Source of the DNA: an uncultured Collinsella sp.
GTDB taxonomy: Bacteria > Actinomycetota > Coriobacteriia > Coriobacteriales > Coriobacteriaceae
Reading direction: 5' to 3'
Assembly: GCA_902489665.1 (NCBI GenBank)
Contig: CABUAT010000002.1
Span: 69,637-133,636 of the forward strand
DNA: 64,000 nucleotides
A program made the position numbers and the translations under genes. The notes under the pieces are model-generated. The model made no database searches. It saw only the letters and a program-made list of their open reading frames with translations, and was not told the DNA's origin. Below, piece after piece: positions 1-9,243 of this stretch (positions are counted from its first letter, which is position 1; every line of letters starts with the position of its first letter).

Positions 1-1322
1 ACCATAGCGGCGACGGCGTCCTCGAGCTCGGAATCGGGCAGGACCGCGAACAGCGCGGAGAAGGCCTGCGGAACGGTCTTGGTGGGAACGACGGCGACCT
101 TCTTGTCCGTGCAGGCAGAAGCGGCAGCCTCGGCAGCCATGCGGATGTTGCCGTTGTTGGGCAGGATGATGACCGAGGTCGCGTTGACCTGGTCCACCGC
201 GCCCAGCAGGTCGGCGGTCGAGGGATTCATGGTCTGGCCACCCGACACGATCACGTCGACGCCGAGGGACTTAAGGATGTCGGCCTCGCCAGAACCGGCG
301 GCAACGGCGACAAAGCCCAGCGCCTTGGCGGGCTCGGCGGCCTTTTCCTGGTCCTCGTGAATCTTAGCGGTACGGTCGTGGGCCTCCATCTCCATGTTGT
401 GGATAAAGACCTCATAGATCTGACCGAGCTGCAGCATGTGCTCGAGCACCAGGTTGGGGGTGTTGGAGTGCACGTGGATCTTGTAGTCGGGGTAGGCGCC
501 CACGAGCAGCTCACAGTCGCCCATGGAGCCCAGGAACTTAAGGCACTCGTCCTCGTCAAACGGGGCGTCGGCCTTAAAGAGGAACTCGTTGCAGTAGCGG
601 AACTCCGAGCCCTCCCAGTCATCGTTGGCCTCGATCTCAACGCGACCGAGGGCCGCATCGCGGGCAGAGCCGGCAGAATCAAACGTGGCGAAGAAATCCT
701 CGACAACGGTGCTACGGCCGAGCGCAGCGGCAACAAAGTTCTCCAGGAAGATGGCAAAGCCGAAGGCGCCGGAGTCAACCACGCCATTCTCCTTCAGAAC
801 GGGCAGCAGGTCGGGCGTGCGAGCGACGGACTGATATGCCTCGACGACGATGGCGTCGAGCGCGTCCTCGGCCGAGAACTTCTTCTTCTCGCACTCGTCG
901 GCCTTGGTCGAGACATCGCGCAGCACCGTGAGGATCGTGCCCTCGATGGGCTTGCGGACAGCCTGGAAGGCAACCTTGACGGCACGACGGAAGGCGAAGG
1001 CAATGTTGGCGGACGTAATGGGCTCGTCGGCAGAGACAAGGCCCTCGGCCACGCCGCGCAGAATCTGCGACGTGATAACGCCGGAGTTACCGCGGGCACC
1101 CATCAGGGAGCCGTGGGTGATGGCGCCGGCGATGGCTTCCATGTCGGCGTCGGCAGGAAGGGCGGAAAGCTCCTTGGTCACCGAGGCAAGCGTGAGCGAC
1201 ATGTTGGTACCGGTGTCGCCGTCGGGTACGGGGAAGACGTTGAGCTTGTTGATCTCCTCGGCCTTGTCGGAAACGGCAGCCGCAGCGATCGGAAAACAGG
1301 TGCGAATGGTCTTTGCAATCAT
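1..1322 (-). CDS. fakA: DAK2-domain fatty acid kinase FakA/YloV-like, partial (runs off left edge)
   Basis: The minus-strand frame opens at an ATG at 1322 and stays open to the window edge, giving the first 440 residues. Near the N-terminus it carries NVFPVPDGDTGTNM (residues 28-41), the Mg-ATP-binding aspartate cluster of the dihydroxyacetone kinase DhaL fold. Later comes a GARGNSGVI glycine-rich loop. This order (DhaL domain, then a DegV-associated C-terminal domain) is typical of FakA/YloV proteins, which phosphorylate fatty acids held by FakB proteins for phospholipid synthesis. The gene follows a Gls24/Asp23 gene with a 27-nt gap, the usual yloU-yloV pairing. The C-terminus lies outside the window. 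Confidence 0.88.
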   Translation of the reverse strand, partial: MIAKTIRTCFPIAAAAVSDKAEEINKLNVFPVPDGDTGTNMSLTLASVTKELSALPADADMEAIAGAITHGSLMGARGNSGVITSQILRGVAEGLVSADEPITSANIAFAFRRAVKVAFQAVRKPIEGTILTVLRDVSTKADECEKKKFSAEDALDAIVVEAYQSVARTPDLLPVLKENGVVDSGAFGFAIFLENFVAAALGRSTVVEDFFATFDSAGSARDAALGRVEIEANDDWEGSEFRYCNEFLFKADAPFDEDECLKFLGSMGDCELLVGAYPDYKIHVHSNTPNLVLEHMLQLGQIYEVFIHNMEMEAHDRTAKIHEDQEKAAEPAKALGFVAVAAGSGEADILKSLGVDVIVSGGQTMNPSTADLLGAVDQVNATSVIILPNNGNIRMAAEAAASACTDKKVAVVPTKTVPQAFSALFAVLPDSELEDAVAAM

Positions 1323-1349
1323 GGGTATTTGAATCTCCGTTTTCGGATG

Positions 1350-1706
1350 CTAGTTCAGACGGCTCTTGAGCGCGTCGATATGGATGCCGATCTTAAGGCT
1401 GGCGGGATCGATCTGGGCGATCTCCTGCAGAGTGAAGGCAACGGAGCTCGAAAGATTGTGGCAGACGGACTTCATGTTGACGCCGTTCTCGAGCACGACG
1501 TGAAGATCGACCGTAAGGCCGTTCTCGTCGGCGGAGACAAGCACGCCCTTGCGGAGGCGCTGACCGGCAAGCAGGCGCACGCTCTCGGCGCCCTGGAGCT
1601 GCTCAGCCATACCGACAACGCCATAGCACGTCATCGCGGCATAACCGGCAATATCGGCAATAACGTCGTTCGAGACGCTCAGGCTGCCGTTAATGGTCTC
1701 AGACAC
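1350..1706 (-). CDS. Asp23/Gls24 family envelope stress protein (YloU-like)
   Basis: This 118-residue protein begins VSETINGSLSVSNDVIADIAGYAAMTC and contains the family's conserved VIADIAGYAA stretch and a VDLHVVLENGVN beta-strand segment. I chose the GTG at 1706 because an AGGAGA ribosome-binding site lies 5 nt upstream; a longer reading to 1757 lacks such a site. The family is small, cytoplasmic or membrane-associated and linked to envelope stress. Its position directly before fakA matches the common yloU-yloV pair and suggests co-transcription. The precise molecular role is not known. Confidence 0.85.
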   Translation of the reverse strand: MSETINGSLSVSNDVIADIAGYAAMTCYGVVGMAEQLQGAESVRLLAGQRLRKGVLVSADENGLTVDLHVVLENGVNMKSVCHNLSSSVAFTLQEIAQIDPASLKIGIHIDALKSRLN

Positions 1707-1865
1707 AAGAATCTCCTTTTCTTGGTGCTCGCGGCACCATGTCGTGGGAGCAATCATTGCAATATTCTACAACGACCGCGGCATGTTGAGGTGGCGGGCC
1801 TCGGGATTACATCCTCGACACGAAATGTTGATATGGTAACGTTCGCGAACGGCGATCGCGGCATG

Positions 1866-1896
1866 AAAAAACCCGCCGCATAAGCGACGGGTTTTA
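1866..1896 (-). terminator. Intrinsic terminator after the tRNA-Asn pair
   Basis: ACCCGCCGC and GCGACGGGT form a GC-rich stem with a short ATAA loop, flanked on both sides by A/T runs. On the minus strand it ends in a T run just downstream of the first tRNA gene, so it probably ends tRNA transcription. Confidence 0.7.
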
Positions 1897-1901
1897 CAAC
1901 C

Positions 1902-1976
1902 TGGCTCCCCGGGTAGGACTCGAACCTACAACAGCGCGGTTAACAGCCGCGTGCTCTACCATTGAGCTACCGAGGA
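1902..1976 (-). tRNA. tRNA-Asn (GTT), copy 1
   Basis: Reading the minus strand, a 7-bp acceptor stem (TCCTCGG with CCGGGGA), a D arm, an anticodon stem CGCGG/CCGCG with loop CTGTTAA (anticodon GTT), and a T arm GTAGG-TTCGAGT-CCTAC are all present. The discriminator is G and CCA is encoded. It is identical to the second copy 33 bp away. Confidence 0.96.
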
Positions 1977-2009
1977 ATTTAAAGCCCAACAGAAAGGGCT
2001 GGAAAATTC

Positions 2010-2084
2010 TGGCTCCCCGGGTAGGACTCGAACCTACAACAGCGCGGTTAACAGCCGCGTGCTCTACCATTGAGCTACCGAGGA
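2010..2084 (-). tRNA. tRNA-Asn (GTT), copy 2
   Basis: Identical 75-nt cloverleaf to copy 1, with anticodon GTT and encoded CCA. The two genes are in tandem on the minus strand and separated by a 33-nt AT-richer spacer, so they are probably processed from one transcript. Confidence 0.96.
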
Positions 2085-2174
2085 ATAGGTGCGTGCTCTC
2101 AAGCAACGAAGTTTATTATACGGACGAATCAGCTCAGGGCAAGAACTTTTTTAAGAAATTTTCCGACCCAGTCA

Positions 2175-2218
2175 TTGGGGACGCTCTTAAACGACTAGTC
2201 ATTCAAGAACGTCCCCAA
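2175..2218. repeat. Intergenic inverted repeat (GGGGACG type)
   Basis: TTGGGGACGCTCTT (2175-2188) and AAGAACGTCCCCAA (2205-2218) are inverted copies with one mismatch, around a loop containing ACTAGT. It sits between the tRNA pair and the end of rpoD. The GGGACG core recurs in the hairpins near 19.73-19.83 kb, so a dispersed repeat is possible. Confidence 0.6.
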
Positions 2219-2231
2219 CGAATACATGAAA

Positions 2232-2261
2232 GCGCCCCCAAGCGAATGTGCTTGAGGGCGC
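2232..2261 (-). terminator. Intrinsic terminator of rpoD
   Basis: A strong stem, GCGCCCTCAAGC with GCTTGGGGGCGC on the minus strand, lies a few bases after the rpoD stop codon and is followed by TTTCATGT. It probably ends the operon or the rpoD transcript. Confidence 0.7.
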
Positions 2262-2272
2262 CTCTTGCTTGA

Positions 2273-3622
<1,350 letters not shown>

Positions 3623-3732
3623 AGATTCTCCCTTCATAGTCCACAGGACTCAATACTTTAGCACACACATTGACGTCTATACCCAAAAAGAGGACTGGAT
3701 ATAGGCGAGAATACGCTGGTTGACCACAACAT

Positions 3733-5841
3733 CTAGGCTTGTTCGGTGCCCGCGGCCTCCAGGCCGATCAAACGGAACGGGTCCGCCACGCCGCCGATCG
3801 ACTTTTGCAGTTCGCGTTGACGTTGCGAATCCTGCGCGGCCTGCACGGTCAGCGCGCGACGGGCCTCATCATCGAGTGAACGGTCCTGGCGCAGCTTGGC
3901 CTGTGCGGCACGCATGCGACGCTTGATGGTGTAGAGCTCAAGCGTATCAAGCATAAACACGATGTTCGTCTCGGTGGGGTGCTTGCTCGTCGCGGAGATG
4001 CGCCCGGCACTCACAAGCGTTGCCGCATCGGGACACACTGAGCGCGCCGCATCCATGCAGGCTGCAGGATCGGTTCCCGGCGGCGTTGCCAGAACGGCCC
4101 ATGCGATGGACTCGTGACGCGGGTCAACCCACTCGATGGAGCAGATGCGGTCGGCATACGTGCGGAACAAGTCGGGGTAGCTCGTGAGCATCGTCAACAG
4201 CTCGCGCTCCCCTGCCAAGGACTTGCGCTCTAGATCGGTAAGAACCATCGGCGCCGCCGCAGCCGGTGCGCCCGAACCATCAGCCACAGGCACAGCGCCC
4301 ATACCATCAGGCACATCGATTGGCGGCAGATCGTCGACGACCTCCACGGGCGCGGCACCGTAGGCATCGAGCGGGACGTAGTCGTACGGTTCTTCCTCGA
4401 CCGGCGTCGCTACTGCCGGCGTCGCGCCCGATGCCCAAGCGCCGCGACCGGCATCGCGAGAACCCGACGCCCGACCGCCCGCGCTACCGGACCGCTCAGC
4501 CTGTGCCCGCTGGCGCTCATAGTTCTGCTCACGACGTCGTTCAGCATCCTCGCGCTTGGCGACATCGCGAAACACACGGCCCGAGCTCGCGCGCACGGTC
4601 TCCAGGTCCAAACCAAGCAGGTCGGCAATCTGGATAAAGTACGTGTCGATCATATAGCTATCGCGCAGCGGATAGATAAGCGTCAGCGCATCCTCGAGCG
4701 CCTTGGCGCGACCGCCCGGCGTGGTGATATCGCTCGACTCCTGCAGCGAACGGTACACAAAGTCCATAAGCGGCTCGGCCGCGTCGATGCGCGCCTGCAG
4801 CTCCTGGCCGCCGTGCGCCGAAATAAACTCCATAGGGTCGTTGCCGTCGGGCAGCACCACGCAGCGCAGGTCCATAGAATCCTGCTCGATAAACTGAATC
4901 GCACGGCGAGCGGCCTTTTGACCGGCGGCATCGCCGTCGAACATATACACGATGCGCTTAGCAAAGCGGGTGAGCGTCTTGACGTGATGCTCCGTGAGGG
5001 CGGTGCCCAGCGTGGCGACAACATTTTTAATCCCCGCCTCCCAGCAGGCGATGCAATCGGTATAGCCCTCCACCACGATGGCGGTATCCTGCGCGACGAT
5101 AAACTCCTTGGCCCAATTAAAACCGTAGAGGTTTCGCTTTTTATGGAACACGCTCGTCTCGGCGGTGTTGAGATACTTAGGCTGGCCGTCACCCATAATG
5201 CGACCGCCAAAGGCAATGTTGTGACCCTGCTCGTCAAAGATGGGGAACATCACGCGGTCGTAAAAGCGGTCGGCAAGCTGCCCGCGCCCGCGGCTCACGG
5301 CAACGTTGGCGTCGATCATCTCCTGCGGGGTAAAACCCGCCTGGGACAGGTGCGACACCAGCGCGTTACGGCCCGGTGCAAAGCCCAGGCAGTAGCGGCG
5401 GCAGACGTCGCCGCCCATGCCGCGGCTGGCAAAGTACTCGCGCGGACGGCCGTCCTTACCGCGCATGAGCATGGTGTGGTAGAACTGGGCGGTCTCGGCG
5501 CACAGATCGTAGATGCGGGCACGCTTGGTGCCGCGCTCGCGGCGATCTCCGGTGTCATGCAGCTCAATACCCGCGCGATCGGCCAAGTAACGGATTGACT
5601 CGGGAAAGCTCAGGTTCTCGCGCTTCATGATATACGTGAAAACGTCGCCACCCTCGCCGCAGCCAAAGCAATGCCACACCTGCGTGGCGGGGATAATGTG
5701 GAAGGACGGCGTCTTTTCGCCATGGAAGGGGCAGCATCCCCAAAACTCATGGCCGCGGGGCTTGAGCTCGACCGTTTCCTGCACGATGGCAACCAGGTCA
5801 GACGCAGCGCGTACCTGGTCTTTTTCCTCATCGCTAATCAC
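3733..5841 (-). CDS. dnaG: DNA primase DnaG
   Basis: The 702-residue protein has the N-terminal zinc-binding domain (CCPFHGEKT and HCFGCGEGG), then the primase core with a TOPRIM domain (VVEGYTDCIACWEAG and YMFDGDAAGQKAA). It ends in a long helical C-terminal region that normally binds DnaB helicase. It makes RNA primers at the replication fork. A proline/alanine-rich linker around residues 440-530 makes it longer than the usual 600 residues. It starts at a GTG preceded by GGGGGTGAG and overlaps the end of ribF by 8 nt. Confidence 0.97.
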   Translation of the reverse strand: MISDEEKDQVRAASDLVAIVQETVELKPRGHEFWGCCPFHGEKTPSFHIIPATQVWHCFGCGEGGDVFTYIMKRENLSFPESIRYLADRAGIELHDTGDRRERGTKRARIYDLCAETAQFYHTMLMRGKDGRPREYFASRGMGGDVCRRYCLGFAPGRNALVSHLSQAGFTPQEMIDANVAVSRGRGQLADRFYDRVMFPIFDEQGHNIAFGGRIMGDGQPKYLNTAETSVFHKKRNLYGFNWAKEFIVAQDTAIVVEGYTDCIACWEAGIKNVVATLGTALTEHHVKTLTRFAKRIVYMFDGDAAGQKAARRAIQFIEQDSMDLRCVVLPDGNDPMEFISAHGGQELQARIDAAEPLMDFVYRSLQESSDITTPGGRAKALEDALTLIYPLRDSYMIDTYFIQIADLLGLDLETVRASSGRVFRDVAKREDAERRREQNYERQRAQAERSGSAGGRASGSRDAGRGAWASGATPAVATPVEEEPYDYVPLDAYGAAPVEVVDDLPPIDVPDGMGAVPVADGSGAPAAAAPMVLTDLERKSLAGERELLTMLTSYPDLFRTYADRICSIEWVDPRHESIAWAVLATPPGTDPAACMDAARSVCPDAATLVSAGRISATSKHPTETNIVFMLDTLELYTIKRRMRAAQAKLRQDRSLDDEARRALTVQAAQDSQRQRELQKSIGGVADPFRLIGLEAAGTEQA

Positions 5842-6841
5842 GGATGCTCACCCCCTGCTTGCCCAAGTTGTGACGAATGTCCTCGATATTACCCTCGACG
5901 GTCGCGATCAACTCATCCAGCGAATCGAACACACGCGAGGGACGCAGCCAGCGCGTAAACGCCAGCGAAACGAAAGCGCCGTACAGGTCGCCCGTATAAC
6001 CAATTAAGTTGGCCTCGAGATGCGCCGAAGCGGCATCGTCGGCATACGTCGGCGGCAGTCCGACGTTAACGGCAGCGGGCCACACGATGTCATTGACCAG
6101 CACCAGACCCTCATACACGCCATCGGCTGGCACCTGAATGCCGTCGGGAACCTGCAAGTTTGCCGTGGGAAAGCCCATGCCAGAACCCTCGTGACGGCCG
6201 CGAGTAACACCGCCGCGCACCATATACGGGCGGCCGAGCAACTCAGCAGCAAGCTCCACATGGCCCTGTCCCAGCTCATGACGAATGCGGGTGGCGCAAA
6301 TGGCCTCACCGCCCTCGCAAAGCAGGTCGTGACCATACACGTCAACACCGTGCTCGGAACCCCAGGCGCGCATCTCGGCAACACCAGAAGCACCGCCACG
6401 ACCCAGCCTAAAGTCACAGCCAACGCGAATCGATCGAATGTCGACCAGACGGGACACCAGCGAGAGAAAAGCAACATGGTCAAGCGCCGCAACCTCAGGC
6501 GTAAAGGGAACGGCCACCACCGCATCGACCCCGGTTTGAGCCAGGGCATGCAGACGGTCGGCCGTCGTCATCAATTTTTGAGCGGGCGAAGGGCTCACCA
6601 CAACGTCCGGGTCGGGATCGAAGGTAACCACGACCGCCTTACAGCCATGGGTACGGGCATCACGGACAAGCGCTTCGATGAGTTCCTGGTGTCCACGGTG
6701 AACGCCGTCGAACACGCCGATAGCAATCGATGCGGCACCCAAGTGCTCACACTCATCAAACGTATCGGCAGTAACGATGCGAGCCTCGTCCGACTCGCCC
6801 GCGAAAAAGACACGCGCGAGCTCGCGAGCGGACAACATCAT
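5834..6841 (-). CDS. ribF: Bifunctional riboflavin kinase / FAD synthetase RibF
   Basis: The 335-residue protein carries the nucleotidyltransferase signature FDGVHRGHQELI near residue 45 and FRLGRGGASG further on. The C-terminal riboflavin kinase domain has RGRHEGSGMGFPTANL. It converts riboflavin to FMN and then to FAD. The start overlaps the truB stop by 4 nt (ATGA type) and the end overlaps dnaG, so all three are translationally coupled. Confidence 0.95.
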   Translation of the reverse strand: MMLSARELARVFFAGESDEARIVTADTFDECEHLGAASIAIGVFDGVHRGHQELIEALVRDARTHGCKAVVVTFDPDPDVVVSPSPAQKLMTTADRLHALAQTGVDAVVAVPFTPEVAALDHVAFLSLVSRLVDIRSIRVGCDFRLGRGGASGVAEMRAWGSEHGVDVYGHDLLCEGGEAICATRIRHELGQGHVELAAELLGRPYMVRGGVTRGRHEGSGMGFPTANLQVPDGIQVPADGVYEGLVLVNDIVWPAAVNVGLPPTYADDAASAHLEANLIGYTGDLYGAFVSLAFTRWLRPSRVFDSLDELIATVEGNIEDIRHNLGKQGVSIRD

Positions 6842-7770
6842 CGAACACCGCCGATTGCATGCGGAAACACGTGCTCCATAACAAAGCGGCCACTCTCAAT
6901 GCGGGCGAGCGCCTTGAGTCCCCCATCGAGCACCAGCGCAAACGGCGCCTTCGAGGCATCGAAATCGACAAGCGCACGCTCAACGGGAATGCGTCGACCG
7001 CAGAGCAGATCGTCGGCAAGATTGCCCGGCAAGTCAACACGCGTGGCGCCCAGGGCCGCAATGGGATCCAGGGCAAAGCCAGCCGCGGACTCGGGAGAAA
7101 GCTCCTCGACCGCATGACAAGCGCCAATGGAAACAACACCGGAGGCCGTGCGGCGCAGCGCGGAAATATGCGCGGCGCTATCGCAAGCACGGCCCAGGTC
7201 GCGAGCGAGCGCACGGATATAGGTGCCCTTGCTCACTGAGAACGCCACGGTCCACACACACGTATCACCCTCGCCGCCCACGGCGATCAGGTCGGCGGCA
7301 TAGACCTCGACGGGGCGCGGAGGTAGGTCCACCACATTGCCCTCGCGAGCAGACTTGTAGGCGCGAACGCCATTGACCGAGATAGCCGAAAACGCCGGCG
7401 GCACCTGCATCTGCGGACCCAGCATGGCGGCCAAGTGCTCACGGGCATAGGCAGGATCGCGGAGCTCGTTGGCAACAGCCACCGTGCGGACGGCCTCGCC
7501 CTCCGCGTCATCGGTATTGGTCTCGGCGCCAAACGAAATGTCGGCGACATAGCTTTTGGTATCGAGGGTAAGCATGCCCAGCAGACGGGTGGCCTGGCCC
7601 ACGCCCACCACCATGACACCGGATGCCATGGGGTCAAGCGTACCGGCATGGCCAACGCGCCGCTCATGGAGGGCGCGTCGGCATTGCGAAACCACGTCAT
7701 GGGACGTGCAGCCCACCGGCTTATCGACGGCGAGTAGCATATTCAATTGAGAAGGCGTTCGACGAGCCAT
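6838..7770 (-). CDS. truB: tRNA pseudouridine-55 synthase TruB
   Basis: A 310-residue pseudouridine synthase with the family's N-terminal DKPVGCTSHDVV and the catalytic-aspartate motif GHAGTLDPMASGV. Further conserved elements are KSYVADISFG and FSVSKGTYIRALARDLG. It isomerises U55 in the T loop of tRNAs. It sits downstream of rbfA and the DHH gene in the standard order of this operon. Confidence 0.95.
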   Translation of the reverse strand: MARRTPSQLNMLLAVDKPVGCTSHDVVSQCRRALHERRVGHAGTLDPMASGVMVVGVGQATRLLGMLTLDTKSYVADISFGAETNTDDAEGEAVRTVAVANELRDPAYAREHLAAMLGPQMQVPPAFSAISVNGVRAYKSAREGNVVDLPPRPVEVYAADLIAVGGEGDTCVWTVAFSVSKGTYIRALARDLGRACDSAAHISALRRTASGVVSIGACHAVEELSPESAAGFALDPIAALGATRVDLPGNLADDLLCGRRIPVERALVDFDASKAPFALVLDGGLKALARIESGRFVMEHVFPHAIGGVR

Positions 7771-7785
7771 GTACCATCCAATTAG

Positions 7786-8829
7786 TTAGAGCTCGACGGT
7801 CACCGAAGCGGGATCCTCCCCCACCAGCTCGGCCAGCATGGGAAGTGCCACGGCGAGCGTCTCGCGAATCGTTCCGTTGTTGGAAAAGCCGGCGGCGGCA
7901 TGATGCCCGCCACCGCCAAAGTTGGCAGCAATCTCGGACACATCGAGGTCGCCCTTGGAGCGCAGGTTGCCACGCACCTTGGTATCGCCCTCAATGCCCT
8001 TTAAGAACATGCAGACCTCGACGCCCATCACCGAACGCACCACATCGACCAGGCCGTCGCACTCGTCCGAGGTGACGCCGCAGGCCTCAAGGTCGCTCTG
8101 GTAGGCATAGCTATACGCCACGCGCCCATGCGCGACCGTCTTAATGCGACCCATGACAATGGACTTGAGGTGCAAAAACTCAACGCGCATGCTCTGATAA
8201 ACCTCGAGCGCAACGCGCGCCGGGTCGGCACCGTGGCCAACCAGACGCGAGGCCGCATGGAATGCGGCGGCATCGGCGTTTTGGTACTGGAAACGACCGG
8301 TATCGGTAACCAAGCCACACAGCAGACAGGTCGCAACGCCATCACGTGCGACAATGCCACAATTGTCCAAGAAGCGGTCGATGATCATAGCGCAGGCTGC
8401 AGCTTCGACGCGCCTCAGACTGAGCTCGGCAAACTCCTCGCGCGCCGGATGATGATCGAAGCACACCACATGCTTGGAGCGACGAAGCACCTCGGCAGAA
8501 TTATTGAGGCGCTCGACGACCGGTACGTCCACCGAGATGAACAGGTCAGGATTGCCGGCGTACGCAGATGCCGGCACCAGGCGATCGGAGCCTTCCATAA
8601 AGCGGTAGATACGCGGAACCGGGTCATCGTCTGCCAGCAGCAGCGCAATGTCCTTGTTGGGGAAAAACTTCATGAGCGAAAGGCCCAGACCCAATACGGA
8701 GCCCAAGGCGTCGCCATCGGGAGAAGTATGTCCCGAAATCGCAATGGAGGACGCACCCTCGATGAGCTCGAGGATGCGTCGCTGAATATCTGCAGACTCG
8801 CACGAGGCGAGGTCGGCGGAATTAGTCAT
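7786..8829 (-). CDS. nrnA: DHH/DHHA1 phosphoesterase (NrnA-like nanoRNase / pAp phosphatase)
   Basis: The 347-residue protein has the N-terminal metal-binding SGHTSPDGDALGS, the DHH signature VVCFDHHPAREEF, and the C-terminal DHHA1 motif GGGGHHAAAGF. NrnA enzymes degrade 2-5-nt RNAs and dephosphorylate pAp, and in some bacteria hydrolyse pApA from c-di-AMP breakdown. The gene starts at an ATG overlapping the end of rbfA, preceded by GGAGG, and lies between rbfA and truB as in many Gram-positives. Confidence 0.92.
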   Translation of the reverse strand: MTNSADLASCESADIQRRILELIEGASSIAISGHTSPDGDALGSVLGLGLSLMKFFPNKDIALLLADDDPVPRIYRFMEGSDRLVPASAYAGNPDLFISVDVPVVERLNNSAEVLRRSKHVVCFDHHPAREEFAELSLRRVEAAACAMIIDRFLDNCGIVARDGVATCLLCGLVTDTGRFQYQNADAAAFHAASRLVGHGADPARVALEVYQSMRVEFLHLKSIVMGRIKTVAHGRVAYSYAYQSDLEACGVTSDECDGLVDVVRSVMGVEVCMFLKGIEGDTKVRGNLRSKGDLDVSEIAANFGGGGHHAAAGFSNNGTIRETLAVALPMLAELVGEDPASVTVEL

Positions 8830-9232
8830 CTAAAGCTGCCTCCTGGGCGGCATCCGCTATCGGATAGCCGTCCTCGTCCTTTTCGATCGCAAGCGTGGCG
8901 GGAACGTTTTCCAGCGCACGCGTGATGCGCTCGGCCTCATCGGTCGAGCGATCGATGCGAAAATCGAGCTCGGGCGTAACACGCCAATCGAGCGAGCGGG
9001 CCAACAGGCTACGGATGCGGCCCTTGGCGCTGGCGAGCGCCTCCATGACCTCGTCGTAGCGGCTCGCGTCGCACGACACGTACACGCGCGCGAACGAACG
9101 GTCCACCGCAACCTCGACCGCGGTCAAGGTGACCAGGTCGAGACGCGGATCGGAAACCTCAAAGAGCAGGATATAACCGAGCTTCTCGCGAAGCTGCTCG
9201 CCCAGACGGCGGGTTGCCTGCGTTTGCTTCAT
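8822..9232 (-). CDS. rbfA: Ribosome-binding factor A
   Basis: A 136-residue protein matching RbfA: an N-terminal basic helix (RRLGEQLREKLGYIL), SDPRLDLVTLTAVEV and RVYVSCDASR, then a helical segment and TPELDFRIDRSTDEAERI. It helps mature the 30S subunit 5' end. It follows infB by 11 bp and overlaps the following DHH gene by 8 nt. Confidence 0.95.
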   Translation of the reverse strand: MKQTQATRRLGEQLREKLGYILLFEVSDPRLDLVTLTAVEVAVDRSFARVYVSCDASRYDEVMEALASAKGRIRSLLARSLDWRVTPELDFRIDRSTDEAERITRALENVPATLAIEKDEDGYPIADAAQEAALDD

Positions 9233-9243
9233 AGCGCTACCCC

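Noticed and set aside
1839..1850. Palindrome CGTTCGCGAACG as a LexA-type box
   Set aside because: Half-sites are in the reverse order of an SOS box and it is not at a promoter.
357..1883. Long plus-strand frame over fakA and the Gls24 gene
   Set aside because: Opposes two recognised genes and has no family features.
1902..2084. tRNA-Asn pair as attachment site of the accessory island
   Set aside because: No integrase, no partial tRNA copy elsewhere in the window, and the island lies over 34 kb away.
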